Shown here: one piece after another, positions 13,468 to 27,200 of the stretch
How the letters are laid out: every line of letters starts with the position of its first letter
How positions within the stretch are numbered: the stretch's first letter is position 1
The notes under the pieces: model-generated
What the model was told of the DNA's origin: nothing
Database searches by the model: none
What the model saw: the letters and a program-made list of their open reading frames with translations, nothing else
NCBI GenBank assembly: GCA_026168455.1
Contig: CM047429.1
Span: forward strand, 57,541,623 to 57,605,622
Reading direction: 5' to 3'
Source of the DNA: Theocolax elegans
Taxonomy: Eukaryota > Arthropoda > Insecta > Hymenoptera > Cerocephalidae
Length of the DNA: 64,000 nucleotides
Made by a program: the position numbers and the translations under genes

Positions 13468-13662
13468 GTAAATTAAGCATCGACTATCACTAAAAAAAGA
13501 AAAAAGAAGAAAAGATGGTAACATCATTATAGCAATAGGATAAATCCTTGAAATTATTGCGATTGCTCCGGAATGAAATTCTGTAGTACTTCTCTGGCGA
13601 GTATCGATTTTCTGACACTCTGAATAGGAGTAACCTTCAATCTCGTAATATGCATCGCGCAT
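13468..13662 (-). CDS. Possible unrecognised exon ending at GTAAGT donor (doubtful)
   Basis: On the minus strand a frame open from about 13695 has its first ATG at 13662 and runs in phase to a perfect donor word, GTAAGT (13467-13462). The first 40 residues are mixed and charged, with many codons of purine-N-pyrimidine type; they are followed by a hydrophobic Phe/Leu-rich stretch. An in-frame TAG lies nine bases upstream of 13695, so this would have to be a first coding exon. No family is recognised. GTAAGT words are common by chance in AT-rich DNA, so this is only a candidate. Confidence 0.13.
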
Positions 13663-13699
13663 GGCCGAACAAATTAATTGACATGCTAAATTCAAGAAA

Positions 13700-14249
13700 T
13701 GCTAATCACTGTTGAACTGCAAAATTTTACCGATCGTAAATAACAATAATTATTATAATAATAAGCTATTTTATATTCCCCATCCATGAGAATGTACATC
13801 ATGAATATTATTTGAAAAGTGGTTGGTTAACGAACAATATTATAAACACGCGATGTAATACGCATACATATAGAAAAATTACGTAGAAAGTTTATGATAT
13901 TCCATTTCGTTATAAGTAAATTGGCGTTGTATAATAAATGAGATAGGTCGTATTGTAGTTTTAAAACTATACAATATATTTATATGGATTAAATTAATGA
14001 AAAACGTTGATATAATATTTACCAAATACAATTACATATATTTATAGATATTTTTGTTAATATTTAGAAAACAAAAAATAATAAAATACCTCCCTTTGAT
14101 TCCTCGAGTTGATACCTTTTACAGAAAAAAAAATGAAAATCCACATAGTAGTATATCAGGATAAAACAAAGTTTACACAACGTATCCATTACATATCGAA
14201 CGAGGTCATGAAATTCAATTATTTGCCTTTTGTACTATGTAAAAGGCAC

Positions 14250-14252
<3 letters not shown>
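13700..14252. other. AT-rich spacer
   Basis: No gene recognised. Confidence 0.6.

Positions 14253-14288
<36 letters not shown>
14253..14288. repeat. (AT)n microsatellite
   Basis: Uninterrupted AT dinucleotide run of about 18 units, the longest AT run seen in the window. The 77-codon plus-strand frame through it reads Tyr-Ile repeats and is an artefact. Confidence 0.9.
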
Positions 14289-14292
<4 letters not shown>

Positions 14293-14369
14293 TTGTTGTA
14301 TTAATCCGAAGAACTGATTTGCCCCAGAAATCGAGCGTATAGGTTTATAAAACCTTCGATTTCATTCCT

Positions 14370-15080
14370 ATTAAATTTTACCTCCAGCGTCGCAGCAGCA
14401 ACAATCCGGTGATCCCTTCAAAATCGATATCGTAAAATCCGAGTGTGTTTCGCATTTATTACCGCACGTAGCAGCCGAAAAAAAATAGATGTATATATAC
14501 ACGCGAGTCGGTATATATATATATATATACGGAAATAAGAATGGCTCGAAAAGGAAGAGAAAAAAAATATATATCCAGGGGAATGGAGAAAGAGCTATAA
14601 AGGACAGAGAGAACAAGGGAGAATTAAAAGAGGTAAAAAAAAATAGAAGAAGAGGAAACGAAAAAAAAAAAAAAGTCGGAACGTAAAAAGAAGAGAGACA
14701 ACGAAGTCTGAGGGAAGGGAAAAGATAAAGAGAGATAGAGAGGATTGCAAAAAAGGGAAGCAGCGTACACGTACATCAATCCTTGACGGGATGATTTACG
14801 CGGCGGCCATCAATTCCAGAATAACTCGGTAATAACTTGGCTCTTTCCTCTCTGGCCTCTCTTTCTCTCTCCCTCTATCCCTCTCTCTTTCTTTCTCTTC
14901 CTTTCTTCCTGCGAGCTGTCCAACCTCGTGTATATACTTGCCTCTGTCGCGTCGCGTTAGCCCTGTACATGTATATGTATATATATATACGGATACGTAC
15001 ACGTTCACGTGAGCTCGGAAAGAGAGAGGTATGGAAAAAACAAAGAAGAAATAGGGAAGAGAAGAAAAGAAACTTTGTAA
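14370..15080. promoter_or_regulatory. Mixed-composition island with pyrimidine and purine tracts
   Basis: A patch with CAG-repeat-like words at its left edge (about 14392-14402), a short TA microsatellite pair (about 14488-14530), a long purine-rich stretch (about 14570-14760), and a polypyrimidine (CT)n-like tract at about 14841-14910. Open frames on both strands encode Lys/Arg/Glu or Ser/Leu low-complexity peptides. TACCTCCAG at the left edge looks like a splice acceptor, but no open frame of convincing composition follows. It may be a regulatory or 5' UTR-type island. Confidence 0.2.
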
Positions 15081-18000
15081 ACGGTCGAGTGTGTCTAACG
15101 TATATAAAGAAGGTTATATCCGCGCGGTTTTACCAAAGTATACACCGCTTTCTCTGTCTATACCAATATCTTTAACAAAACGCTTTGAGATTGTTGCCCT
15201 TGCACAATATTGATGCGCGATAGTTATGGTATTAATTCGCATTGACTGATCCTTTGGGTCGCTTTATCTTTACGACCACTTCCGGTTACATCGTTTACCT
15301 ATTCTCCGATCGGGACAAATGCATTCTTTCTCGATGTTTCGTGGTATTACTCTCGATGGTCAACATTCCAATGTATACGTAAATGATATGTCTTGTCCTT
15401 TCCTGCTGTACACACTTTATTGATTGATTATATTCTCATATTTTTGATTAATCAATTGCACGTCGCTTGGTTACTTACAGAATTAAGTTGAGAAGTTAGC
15501 ATATTTTTAATACTTCGGTTATTGAAATATGATATCCACTTGATGGTACAATATTATTATTCTAACGTTTGGACGATTAATTGGTGTCATGGTTGTAATA
15601 TATACATACCTTAGCAAGATGTCCAGATACTAATTTCAGCGAAACTGTTTGATGATACATCGATCTTCATTGTAAGGTTTTGTATTTTTAATTTCAAGGT
15701 AAGAAACGTCACTGTCGAAATACCAAATTAAATAAAATCTGGCGGGTCCATTTCGATAATTCAAACCTTTCGTTCTAATGAAATATGAACACACGAAAGA
15801 TATTACGTAAAACGTGGTAATACTTTATCATGAACAATAAAATTTTACTATCTTTAAAGTAAAATATTATATACCCTTTTACCATTTCAAAATACTCGAT
15901 CATTATCTTGATGGAGTACTCGAAAGTCGAGCATCATGTCGAAGCAAATCTCGCGTCAACTCGGGTATTGACAGCATAAATCATGCATTAATTAGACAGG
16001 AAACAATAGTTGTGTATACCACATGACGAAAGAGAAGGCAAGAAAAAAAGACAGTCGTTATAAAAAAGAGAGATTACGTATTAATACTCAGTTGTATAGT
16101 ATTTACAATTATGAACACACGTACGTTGATATCCAATTAAAACCACTGTGTAGGTTATTGATACATTTTTTTTATTCGACTTCACCCATAATAAATAAAA
16201 AAAGAAGAATTATGAAAAAAACTTCCAAGATTTAAGAGTATTATACGTAATATAAATTTTAAAATTGTATCAGAACTCTTTTTTTTTCGTCGTTTTTAAA
16301 AAAATTTCATCCGATATTTTATTATTGACTGTAATTTTATGATATTAAATTTTGTATAGGTAACATGTAATATACGATGTGCAACATATAGACGTGTACA
16401 CGAACCGAGATTAAGTATATTCAGATTTGTTCGAGAAAATTAAATATTTCCCATTTATCCTACATAATACATCAGTTTAACAATATATTCATTTAAAATT
16501 TTAATGCAAAATTCTTGGTACATTGTAAATGCGTTATTTAATCACTTTTAAAATTATTGTACATTTTACGGAGAAACACACGTTACATTATTTAAATACG
16601 ATATTAACTTAACAATGGATAAAACTAAAAAGTTCAATTTAACTTTGAAAATCGTGAAATAATATATTACCCACATTTGTACCGTAACAAGATAGCTTTT
16701 TAACTATACGTATAGCCTCTAAACTGCATAGGAAACTTCAATCCAATTGATTTTCAGTTTGTATACACATATATATACATTTTGTGGCAACTTTAAATTA
16801 TTTTGATAAATAATGCGAAAACGATTTATGCTCCTCATCCTCTATATAAATCAAGGCAATGTATGTACGAGCTTCAGAACATCTAAAACATTTAATTGTT
16901 AATAAGGTACATTGAACGATATCTACGATCTATTATTTAAATTATTGTTATTTTTGTTTTTATTGCGTAATTCTTAAGGCAATAAATAATGATTATCCAA
17001 TCGATAATTCTATTACAAAAAATGTAATTTAACGCCGATTTCCCTATATACATTATTTGAAAGGCAACTACTACTTTGTACAAAGTAGTATTATTATCGT
17101 TGCGTGTGAAGGCACAATAGGGAATACTACAAGTTTTCATTTTTATATAAAATATATTATAAATTTTTGCTGCTTAAAATAATGTTTTTATAATATTAAA
17201 TTCTATTTAAAGAAAATCAAAATGTTCTATTTGAGCAAAATCCTATATATTCCATATATAATTTAAATATTTTATTGAAACGTGAAATCATTTCTTTATA
17301 TATTTTATTTTTGTAAAGGTGCAAATGTGTCACGCCGGTTATATTTATAAAGCGTGTATTATTAAATAAGGTTGCAGCAAAATTTGTAAATTAAATTACG
17401 CATATAAAACATGTAATTTTGGAATAAAACTATTTTCGAAATTTTAGTAAAACTAATTTTGTACGATATAAACGTTCTTGCAGCGCGAATGCAGAAAATA
17501 GTAACTTCGTTAATGAAATTATAAAATAACTTACGAATTCAATTGACTTGCCGATTTAACATGTAAAATTGTATTGCATATTAAATAGACATTAAAATAG
17601 GAATATAATTTCAGACAATCGTAAATAAATACTAAATTTTCTCTTTTTTTTCTGCGCAAATATACTTTTAAAATATTCTTGAGCTATATTTGGAAGTCAC
17701 ATTGCAAAAATGAATAATTTATTCTCGGAAAAAAATAAAACCATTTTTCGCAGTAGAAAGTAGATATATTATTAAAACGGTTGAAAAAAAATACACAAGT
17801 TAATATGTAAATGATGGATAACCAAATAATTAGGAATGGTGTAGTTCAATGCACAGAGAAAAAAACAAATGAGAAAGATAATGGCCAATTGTTGATCTAT
17901 ACTATACACGTAATAATATTTTACGAAGTGAATGAAAATGAAAATATCGACCAGTGATTATTAAGAATGATAATTAACAAGTAGTTGGCCGAATAGAAAA

Positions 18001-21000
18001 AAGCAATATACATCTGTGTATACAGATAGATAAACATAGTAGATATATCTGGAGTTGTGAGGCAAACGACCTGGAAAGCACGCGTTGTTATTATATTTAG
18101 TGCTCGTTGACGAACTGCGGCGCAGGTGTGTAACTACTTGAGTACATCGGCAGTAAACTCGTTCGTAATAGACGCATGTAAATGCGTATGTGCATATTAA
18201 ATCTTTTGAATAATCGTGGACTCGGGGTGTAACTGAATTTGGTTATATGGTGACATGATGCATTAATTTGCTATCGTTTATGCCAAACCTACACTCCGGC
18301 CCTTTGCGCATCCAAATTTATTTTCGAAATCACTTTAAAATTCATGATTCAATCCATACGGCTGATAAGTCAATTCTGCTTTAATGATGACCTTCCTGTA
18401 TATATAATAAAATATTCAGCTACATCGTTTCAGGGTTGCGTTCTAACGTTCATAAACTTTCAGTTTGTATATGGTTGTACTTCTCTGTCTAGATCCATGA
18501 ATTATTTCGTTTTATTAACTTTTGAATTAACATTTCGCGATTGGAGCTCCGATTATTTAGTCGCGCGGATATTACTCTCCTGCAATTTGTAAATATAATC
18601 AAAAGTAATTGTTGCCAGATTTCCAAGGTTTTCTTCATTTTAAAGAGTTTTCATGATATTTTCATTAACATCCATGATTCAGAGCTCTGATAAAAACCCC
18701 TAGTCAATTAAAAAACTTTTTTAATTAAAAAGTATTGCGATATCAGCCTCGTAATTTCATTTGAAAACTTACTTTTTTATTACTGTTGTTTTCCAGAAGG
18801 CAAATAAATAATTGATTAGAAAAATAAACTATTTTGATATTGCATACTTTATCATACAACTATACAAAACAGGAGTGTATAAATATTGCACCGCTGGGTT
18901 TGATGAAATTTAATAAGTTACAGAGGAAACTGAATAATCACTTTTCCCCAAAAAATTACATTCTTTATATTAATAAGTTGTCATAATAATAATTCAAATA
19001 ATTATTTAACACATTTTTCGTTTTATGTTGCAGGTAAGCTCTCAATGCAGATACGTAAGTCGTATAATAAAGAAACACTACATTTCTTACAAAATTTGAA
19101 GTAATCTTTAATAATACTTATAAAATCTATTATATAAATTATTCTATAAAATATTGCAACTCAAAAATTACTAAATTATCTTTCTAATATCTTGACGAGT
19201 TCGCAAATAATGTAACTTATCTAGATTTATACAATTTAGTAGTAATATGAAGAAATGATTCTAAGCTTTATTATTATGAAGCACACATTGCTACTTCAAA
19301 CAAATTTCATGTGTAAGTGATGGTTCTAAATAATACACAATTGATAATACCACATTTTAAATTAAAACCTTTTACTTTCTATTTTGTTTTCATTTAAGCT
19401 CACCCAACCCATTAAGACTAGCACGTCATCCATATAACATATTTATTTAGTATTATTTACTAATTATTTCATTTATCGAATCAAAAAACTTATGTTTACG
19501 CATTTTTAGGTGGCTGTATCACACGCTAAATATCGTGAAAATGAATATAGTCAAGCAACTACTTAAATTAATCTACACATTATACCTTGATTTCAAAGTT
19601 TTTTTTTAAAAATTAATATTATTCAATAATTAAAAATGTTTCTGTAGATTTTAAATTTTATTAAAAATATTTGGTAAAAGACGCGAAAGAGAGTTAGCGA
19701 CCCAGTCATAACTATAATGAAATTATTTTGGAATACATATTTCATTATTCATTATACATAAATTAAAGCATTTAATTAACTGTAGTTAATAAATGTATAC
19801 GTAAAATTTATGCAGCATTTGTACATATTAGTTTCCTGCAAATAATTTTCATGCAATGATAAAATATAATTATAACGAAAATATTTCAGTAGAATATATT
19901 TAGAATAATTTATAAACATTATTAACTAAATTATAACTCATTAGGTAGTATATCTCCATCCCCGATAATTAAACAAATTAAAAAATAAATTATTCAAGAG
20001 GGAAGGGTACCAAAACTTTGAAAATAGGATTTTCCTCAATTTCAAGCAATTTATATATCGTATATCTAGTTATACATCAAATAATTTTATTAACTAATAT
20101 CAGTTCGGTTATTCAATCTAATTAATTTCTAACATTCAAGTGCTATCCAAATTATATCTATATATAATACATTTCTGTAAAATAAAATTAACTATTCTAG
20201 GTATTTAATATCAACATGCAATTCTATTTACACCAGAGAAGAGTGCAAAAATAACCTCATTAAGCGAGCATCTAAGTGTTAATTTATTCTCTATTTTATT
20301 TTGTTTGCGCCGGGTACGAATTTATTATACAACAAAAAAAACCCAGAAAGTTTCGTAAAAGACGTAATTAAAAGTGTCGTGCTTATTAACGTTATTTACG
20401 CGTACGTGGCTAAATTTAGATTTTAAACGCGTTGATTTAAAATTATTTTAGCGATAATTAAAGCGAATTATTTTGTTGAATTGAATCATTGAAATTACTA
20501 TAATACGTTGAACCCAATACAAGTGTATATACATATCCATGCAAGACGAAAGAAAAAGATGAGGTAAATAACGAAAATTGGTGATACGCCAGTTTGTCTG
20601 GTAGGCACATACATATTTCATGAATTCAATGAAGAGTTTAATTGTTCTTGTAAATTATACGAGCTTGCGAGCATGAATTTTATTCGTGTACGTCGAGTTT
20701 ATTGTGTATGTGACATTTTAATTAATTTCTTTATATGATTTTATATAGCTTTTGATATTATTCACAAGATCAACTCCACGTGCTTGTTGGTAACCATTAT
20801 TATTTTTTTTTTCGAGTAATGATTAAACACAATGTACAATTTTTCTATTGTAATTTTTCAATATAATTTATATTCCATTGTTGTATTTTAATCATTTATA
20901 GAACGAAGAATTTACATTTTTTTAATTACGCGAAGGTTCCTTCGATTTTATGTAGAGGAATGTAATTGAAATTTATGAGTTTGCGTTAAAAATTTTCGAT

Positions 21001-22606
21001 TAATGAACATTGAATAATTGACAATGATGTTATGTTGCTATAGTACCTGTATATCGAGCACGTTAAATTTAATATTTATATTGGTCGATAAAAAACTTTA
21101 ATATCGTATTATAAAGTATAATTGAATATTTTATTGTATAAAAATGACGAAGAATTATTGTTTTCTGCACGGTCGGAATCCGTTCAACATAAACTTGTAT
21201 CGATGGTTTCCTATACAATTGTTTGATTTTTTTGCTTTAAGGAAAGAAGAGTGTTTGTATGATTCGATTAACAAATATATGAATTCCTATATTATAAATA
21301 TTTTTTTATCATATTTAAAAACGTATATCGTACGATTTTGGGCCCCGCAATATTCTGGGATTGTTTCACCCTGATTTAGAGTTTGTTTGTCCTCGAAATA
21401 CTTGAATTATTATGAGGATTATTTCACCTCTACGAATATGGATTGATTAGATATTCAAATCAATTAAATACATATATAATCTACCGCATAAAACTGCATA
21501 AGTATAGAAAAAATTAAAATTGCTCACGAACCGATCAACAGTACGAGAAATTAACAACTGTCGGAAAAGGCGTGAGCTCGCGCGCTGGCGAGTCATGGAC
21601 CCCCCACCAACGGACCCTAAAACAACGTGACTATTGTATTGCAATAACGCTGTTCGTGTTGTAAACCATAAATCGTGTGACTCTAAAATAGTTTGAAAAC
21701 TACGTATATATTCAAACTGAATTCATTTACGAACTGTACTATTATTAATTTATTGAATTACTAATTTACTAATTTTATGTATATCTTGATAATTGACGTA
21801 AAAAATCTTTAACACAAAACATTTTCCAATAAATAAAATTAATTAGCTGAATAATAAAATATTACATTTCATGTCTCTCGATTATTATTAAGCTTATATG
21901 AATTAATTATAAATTTATATGTATTTGTTTATGTACGTGAGCTATAGATCGTTGATTTCGTAGTTAATTTATATTAATAATTTATAAGTACACGACATTT
22001 AAAGCAATTATCTGCAGTTTCACATTTAATGAGAAGTTTATTCATTTGTAAAAGATTAATCCTGAAACTTGAAACTATATGTATATATATATATACAGTG
22101 CACTCGTGAAAATCGAGTTAGTACCTATATAGATTTTGCTTTATCTTATAATGAGACTGCAAATAATTGAGTTAGTATTAAATTTTCGTTAACGACCAAC
22201 CCTATAAAATCTTGTTTTATTTAGTATTAATCGATCGATATCTTGAATAACGATTGGAAAACGGACATTTCTCATGCATAGCAGTAACATTTTATTACTC
22301 AAGTTTTTTTCTTACGAATTGCGAGTATTCCAATGAATAAACATTCCGTAACAGTATCAAATAAATCGGTAAATTTAGTACACTCTTTATCTATTATTTG
22401 ACTAACATTTATTACGAACATCATCAATATTTGTTAAATTGGTCGTTTACAAATTGTACCTCAGTTAAATCCCATTTTGTTTACACATTTTTTCTTCACA
22501 GTTTGTATATTAAATGATTTTACCGATCGATCTATACTTTTTATAATTTTTATTTGTATTATTTTAAAATAACTAAAGTTGTTATTATTTTTTCGAATTT
22601 GAACAA
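15081..22606. other. Long AT-rich spacer, no gene recognised
   Basis: About 7.5 kb with all frames closed to under about 85 codons. Small G+C-richer patches occur near 18105-18180 (with a CAGGTG E-box at 18123-18128) and near 21560-21625 (with GGACCC words). Neither carries a recognisable exon. No terminal inverted repeats or tandem arrays were found. Confidence 0.6.
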
Positions 22607-22697
22607 TGTTTGTTTCCTTGATTGAAACAGTTTCAGGCTAACCCTGAAGAAGTAAACAGCAATGTTCACGAAAGGCAGGCAATCAAAAAAACAAACA
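22607..22697 (+). repeat. Compact multi-hairpin sequence with CTGAAGA...GAAA core
   Basis: Two outer arms (22607-22624 and 22680-22697) are complementary at 16 of 18 positions, the two mismatches adjacent. Between them lie two inner hairpins: TTCAGG/CCTGAA (loop CTAAC, about 22632-22648) and GTAAAC/GTTCAC (22652-22657 with 22664-22669, one A-C mismatch). CTGAAGA (22644-22650) and GAAA (22670-22673) flank the second hairpin, the order found in hammerhead ribozymes (CUGANGA, stem II, GAAA), which are known from Penelope-like and other retroelements. However, one extra A sits between CTGAAGA and the stem, and stem I would be only two pairs. It is best read as a degenerate structured remnant of a mobile element. 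The ribozyme reading is a hypothesis. Confidence 0.35.
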
Positions 22698-22699
22698 CG

Positions 22700-23802
22700 A
22701 CTGCAAAGTCTGAAATAAACTTATAATAAGTTAAATACAATTATTTATTTACTTTTTCGAGTACCAATAGTTACTTTTTTCCCTTTACTTAATGTTTTTT
22801 TTTTCATTTTTTCTTCAAAAGTAAAATATAATCAAATAAAATAGTAAAACACATAACAATAACGATATTTGTTAATATTTAAACGTTGAAATACTCGATG
22901 TATTAAAAGTTATAATTACTATCGATATAAAATGCATAATCGTATAATTACGAATAAATGTGTCATAGAATATTTCAATTAAGTATTGCATAGACGTATA
23001 TTGTACGAATCAATAATGTACTTGCCTCGTTCATATACGAGCATTGAAGAATTACAAAACAATAGTATTTTTAATACATTGTGTGCAATTTTATTTAAAA
23101 TAGATATACAATACATTTTATTTAAACTCACGCAATTCCAGATAACTACAAAAAAAACGATCTTTTCCAAAAGATCGTTAAAATATGTAAGATTAACTAC
23201 AAAAAATTAAACATAGGATAATACTATTTTATTATCGCTGTGCATGAAAGTAATGTTTAGCGAGGATAAAGAAACAGAGAGAACTTCAATTTCCCGAAAG
23301 TTCGCAGTAAAAGAAAGTTTTGGTAGAAACGATCTGGTTTATGTATAGGAAAGATGTGGGGAATAACATTACGTAACTTGGTAACATCTATATGTGACGT
23401 GCAATAACCACTACACCGTAACAAATTGTTGGGAAGAGAAAAAAGAGAGCTTAAGCGGGAGACAGAGAGAGGAAGAGAGGGGGAAGAATGTTTTTTTAGA
23501 CGATCAATTGCCTTGTTTCTTTTCGATATTTTATATTGATCAAGTTTTATAACAAGTATATAACAACAATGTCAGTTTAGTTGCAAGAGCTCAATTTACC
23601 TCGTTTTTACGTCAAAATCAATTTGCGTAATATAATATTTTTTTAAAAATAGCATTTCGAATTTCAATTTGTTAAATTGATTGATGCATCATAGTACATA
23701 CGCGCACATACACATCGAAAATATTAAAAATATAATTGGAGTGTAACTGTATATAAATGTGAGAATTGAATTTTGATTGAATGTTTATGAGAATTAAAAA
23801 AA
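22700..23802. other. AT-rich spacer
   Basis: No gene recognised. A short purine-rich stretch (about 23430-23490) is the only compositional feature. Confidence 0.6.
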
Positions 23803-24222
23803 GGGACCGATTTGTCGAATGTTCATTCAAAATGTGTGCAATATTTTGAATTTTAAAAATTAGGATAACTTTTTGTTATTTCGAACCAAGAAAATAGAAT
23901 GATTATTATTTCGAAAGTAATAAAATCGTCAGATATTTGGCATTAGGTGGAATATTTCGAATTCCAAATAGTAGATCAATAATTTTCTTCATTATTGTCT
24001 GTTACCAAGGCGTTAATAGGTAAATATTATAAAAGTTATTTGTCTACACTTTAAAGTTCGAATTTTCGAAACAAATATGTAAAAACTGAAGAATGCATTG
24101 TTTTTGAAATAATGATTTTTCTATTTCTTTTGATTATAAATAATAAAAATGCATTTCTAATTTTTGAAATTCGAAACAATGCACACATTTTGAATGAGCT
24201 TTCGACAAATCGGACCCCACCC
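23803..24222. mobile_element. Foldback / MITE-like element with long terminal inverted repeats
   Basis: The left end begins GGGACCGATTTGTCGAA. The right end, read in reverse complement, begins GGGTGGGGTCCGATTTGTCG and then matches the left arm closely for about 60 bases, including a shared block ATTCAAAATGTGTGCA. Similarity continues with gaps and substitutions to roughly 100 bases per arm (about 23803-23900 with 24125-24222) and weakly toward the centre. No coding capacity is present, so this is a non-autonomous element. An A run of about 14 follows the right end and about seven A precede the left end, so the target-site duplication cannot be fixed by eye. A transcript through it would fold into a long hairpin. 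Confidence 0.7.
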
Positions 24223-27200
24223 AAAAAAAAAAAAAATTTAAAAAACCTAATGCAGTATTAAAGTTAGTGTTTTAATAAATTTATTACAAAGAACATTTCT
24301 TTCTCTAGCATACGTCAATTCGACATACTCATAGAGAAATTTGCTATTCGCAAGCAATAAAAAAAAGTATTTAAATAATGCAGCATATTGCTTGAAAATT
24401 TAATATAATGTGACATGAATCGTTCTTTTTCGAGAAATAATTTTCTTACAATATCGAAGCAAGTTTAATAATGTAATTCTCTAATTGCGTAAACTTTAAC
24501 CAACGTACTTACCAATTGAATCGTTATTTCATCATCAATAAAACCATGAACCATTATACTTGGAAAGGCTAAGACTTGAGAAATAAAGCTCCCCTCGTAT
24601 ATTTATTATTCATCTCTAAAGTCGAAATTACAAGGTGTTAAATAACGTTTTCAATATGAAACAAGGTATAATAACTTAACGAAATCGAGTCTCCGCGCCA
24701 AATCGAGAGAAAAATTGCACTGGTCTTGAAGCATCAGAGGGCAAGGACCCTCGCGGTAGAAAGAGCCAGGAAGGAAACATATTTGGAATAGCAATGATGT
24801 GGGTGAGAGAGAAAACCGGAGGTTCGAAATTAAAAAAGTTTTCTTTTATTACGCGTGCAAGCTGCTACTTGTTCGACCAAGATAAAAGAGTATGGATTCA
24901 CTTGGCTCTCCTCTTCTCTCTCTCTCCCTCTCTTCTCTCTATTCTTCTTTTTCTTTTTTCCTCTTTCTCATTTTCTCCTTTGGTCATTTTTTTTGCAGTC
25001 CACGTTGTTTACGTCCTTCTACTTCTTATATAGACTGTGGTATCTTCAATTAAACCGACATCGATGACAAAGTTTTCGGTACCTTACGTTTATTTAACTT
25101 TCTGGCAAGCTTCCTGATAGTATATACCTCTAGCTTGCGTATTTGGAGAAAAAGTTAAGAGTGCAATTGGAAAATTAATTTACAGGGCTTCTTTTTAGTT
25201 GGTGATTGACAATTTTTTTTTATTAATTACAAGATTAATTACATTTGATTTTTACCTTAGTCAATTTACAGTGAAAAACGCTATATTTTGTCAACTTTCA
25301 GCAAGAATATATGGTAACGTTTCTACCTGGGTATTTTCATGTGTACGTTGGCAAAAAAAGAGCATGACATATTAAAGAATAAGCTTGTGCTCATTTTCCA
25401 TGAAATACATTTACATAAATAAAATCTGAATACAATGATGTAATTTTAATACGTATTACAATTTATTATGTATTACTTATTTGAAGGGCTTTAGTTTTCA
25501 TGAAAAGTAGAATGATTTAAATAAATATAATATATATGCGTAACAAAGAGAAAAAAAATTACATTCTTTGTAAAAGTGTAATATTCAAAATCAGAAAAGC
25601 TGCGTCGCTTTAAAATCATTCTTTATTGAAAATGCATGAAAGCAGTAAAGAAATTATTGGTGTCGGTAAAACATAAAGACCTTGTTATAGCCCTTGAATA
25701 AAACATGAAACATTGGCAATCGGTTTTGCTTTCTAAATATATAGTCACCTATTTTGAAAAAATTAAGCATCAACGAAAAAAATTTAAAAGATACAGAATT
25801 TCTAACTATTTTTAAATACAATTATACAATGTAACTTTTGTATCTTGTTATTGATACAATTGAAAACTTGTCATTCTTATAACAATGCACATGTTACTAG
25901 TGTTGAGCAAGATTCGTAAACTTTACATATTTGATTTATATGCTACAGAAGAAAATTTATGTTTGAAATAGATCCTTCATTACTTCTAAAATATATAACA
26001 ATTATAAATAAAATTATAGTTTTTGACGGAATAATATACAAAGTCGAGCACTCAAGCGAATTGAATTTTCCATTCGCGTATTATAACGATCGATTCGCTT
26101 TCCACCGTCAGAGAAATTTCAATTTCAACGATAATCCCATTTACATGTGTTTTTATATACATCAGTCAATTTTTATTATTGCTTCGCGGTATTTGGACTC
26201 GCGACGGGTTATTAAAAACTGATTAGCTGCATTACAGGACGTAATAATATGACGGGTATCACGATTGTAAATCGATTCCATGAAATAGTAAATATATAGT
26301 GGCGACGACTAGTAAGCACCATTGAGAATCTGTATACATATATATATAGCTTTACACCATTACACATTTAACATCTTGAAAGTGGGGGAGTTTATAGCGT
26401 ATAGCATGTGATCTTTCCATTATTCAGTTCGAACAGTATACAGCCCGAGGATTTTAATGTTATACATACACAATAACAGAGATAATAATTAATTACTCTT
26501 TTCATCTAAAATTTAAAATAGAAAGTAATGGATGCGATTCTGCTTGAAAAATGACAGCTGTCAAGTTTTTAAACAAAGAGACTGTGTACATATACATATT
26601 GTATAATACTTGTAACGACATCTTTGTATTAAGTTCTAAGTTTTAAACAACGTTATAATATAGTAACAATGTTTTGTATATAAGTAACTTTGTTCAAAAA
26701 AATTATTTTTTTTAACATAATGTAAACGCAGTGGAAACGACGTACTAAAAATCAACCGTATAATTAAAACTGAAAATTTCTGTTATAGAACCATAAACTC
26801 TGTTATCTCAACTTCACTTTTCAGATCGATGGGAGGCGTCGTTTTCTTACTTGGAGGGTACAGTTTCTTAAACATTCTTTCTTTATTTATATTCAATTAT
26901 ATACTCTTGAGTCCTAGGAAACGTTTACGTCGTACAGTGTTACTTTGAAAATCATAATTGCTGGGTTAAATTATTGTCAGGGTTATTAATATATATATAC
27001 CCAACGTGTAACGTGCAAGTAGATCGAGAGACAACGGAAAGAATAAAAAGAGCGTCATCAAATTAGTTGATTAGATATATAACTTTTTAAACCCAATAAC
27101 AAGTAATATGATTAATATGAAGTTGTCAAGAAGATGGTAGAAAAAGAAGAATTCAATTATTTTGCACTTGAAGGTTATAGTTATAATAATGGCGAAAACG

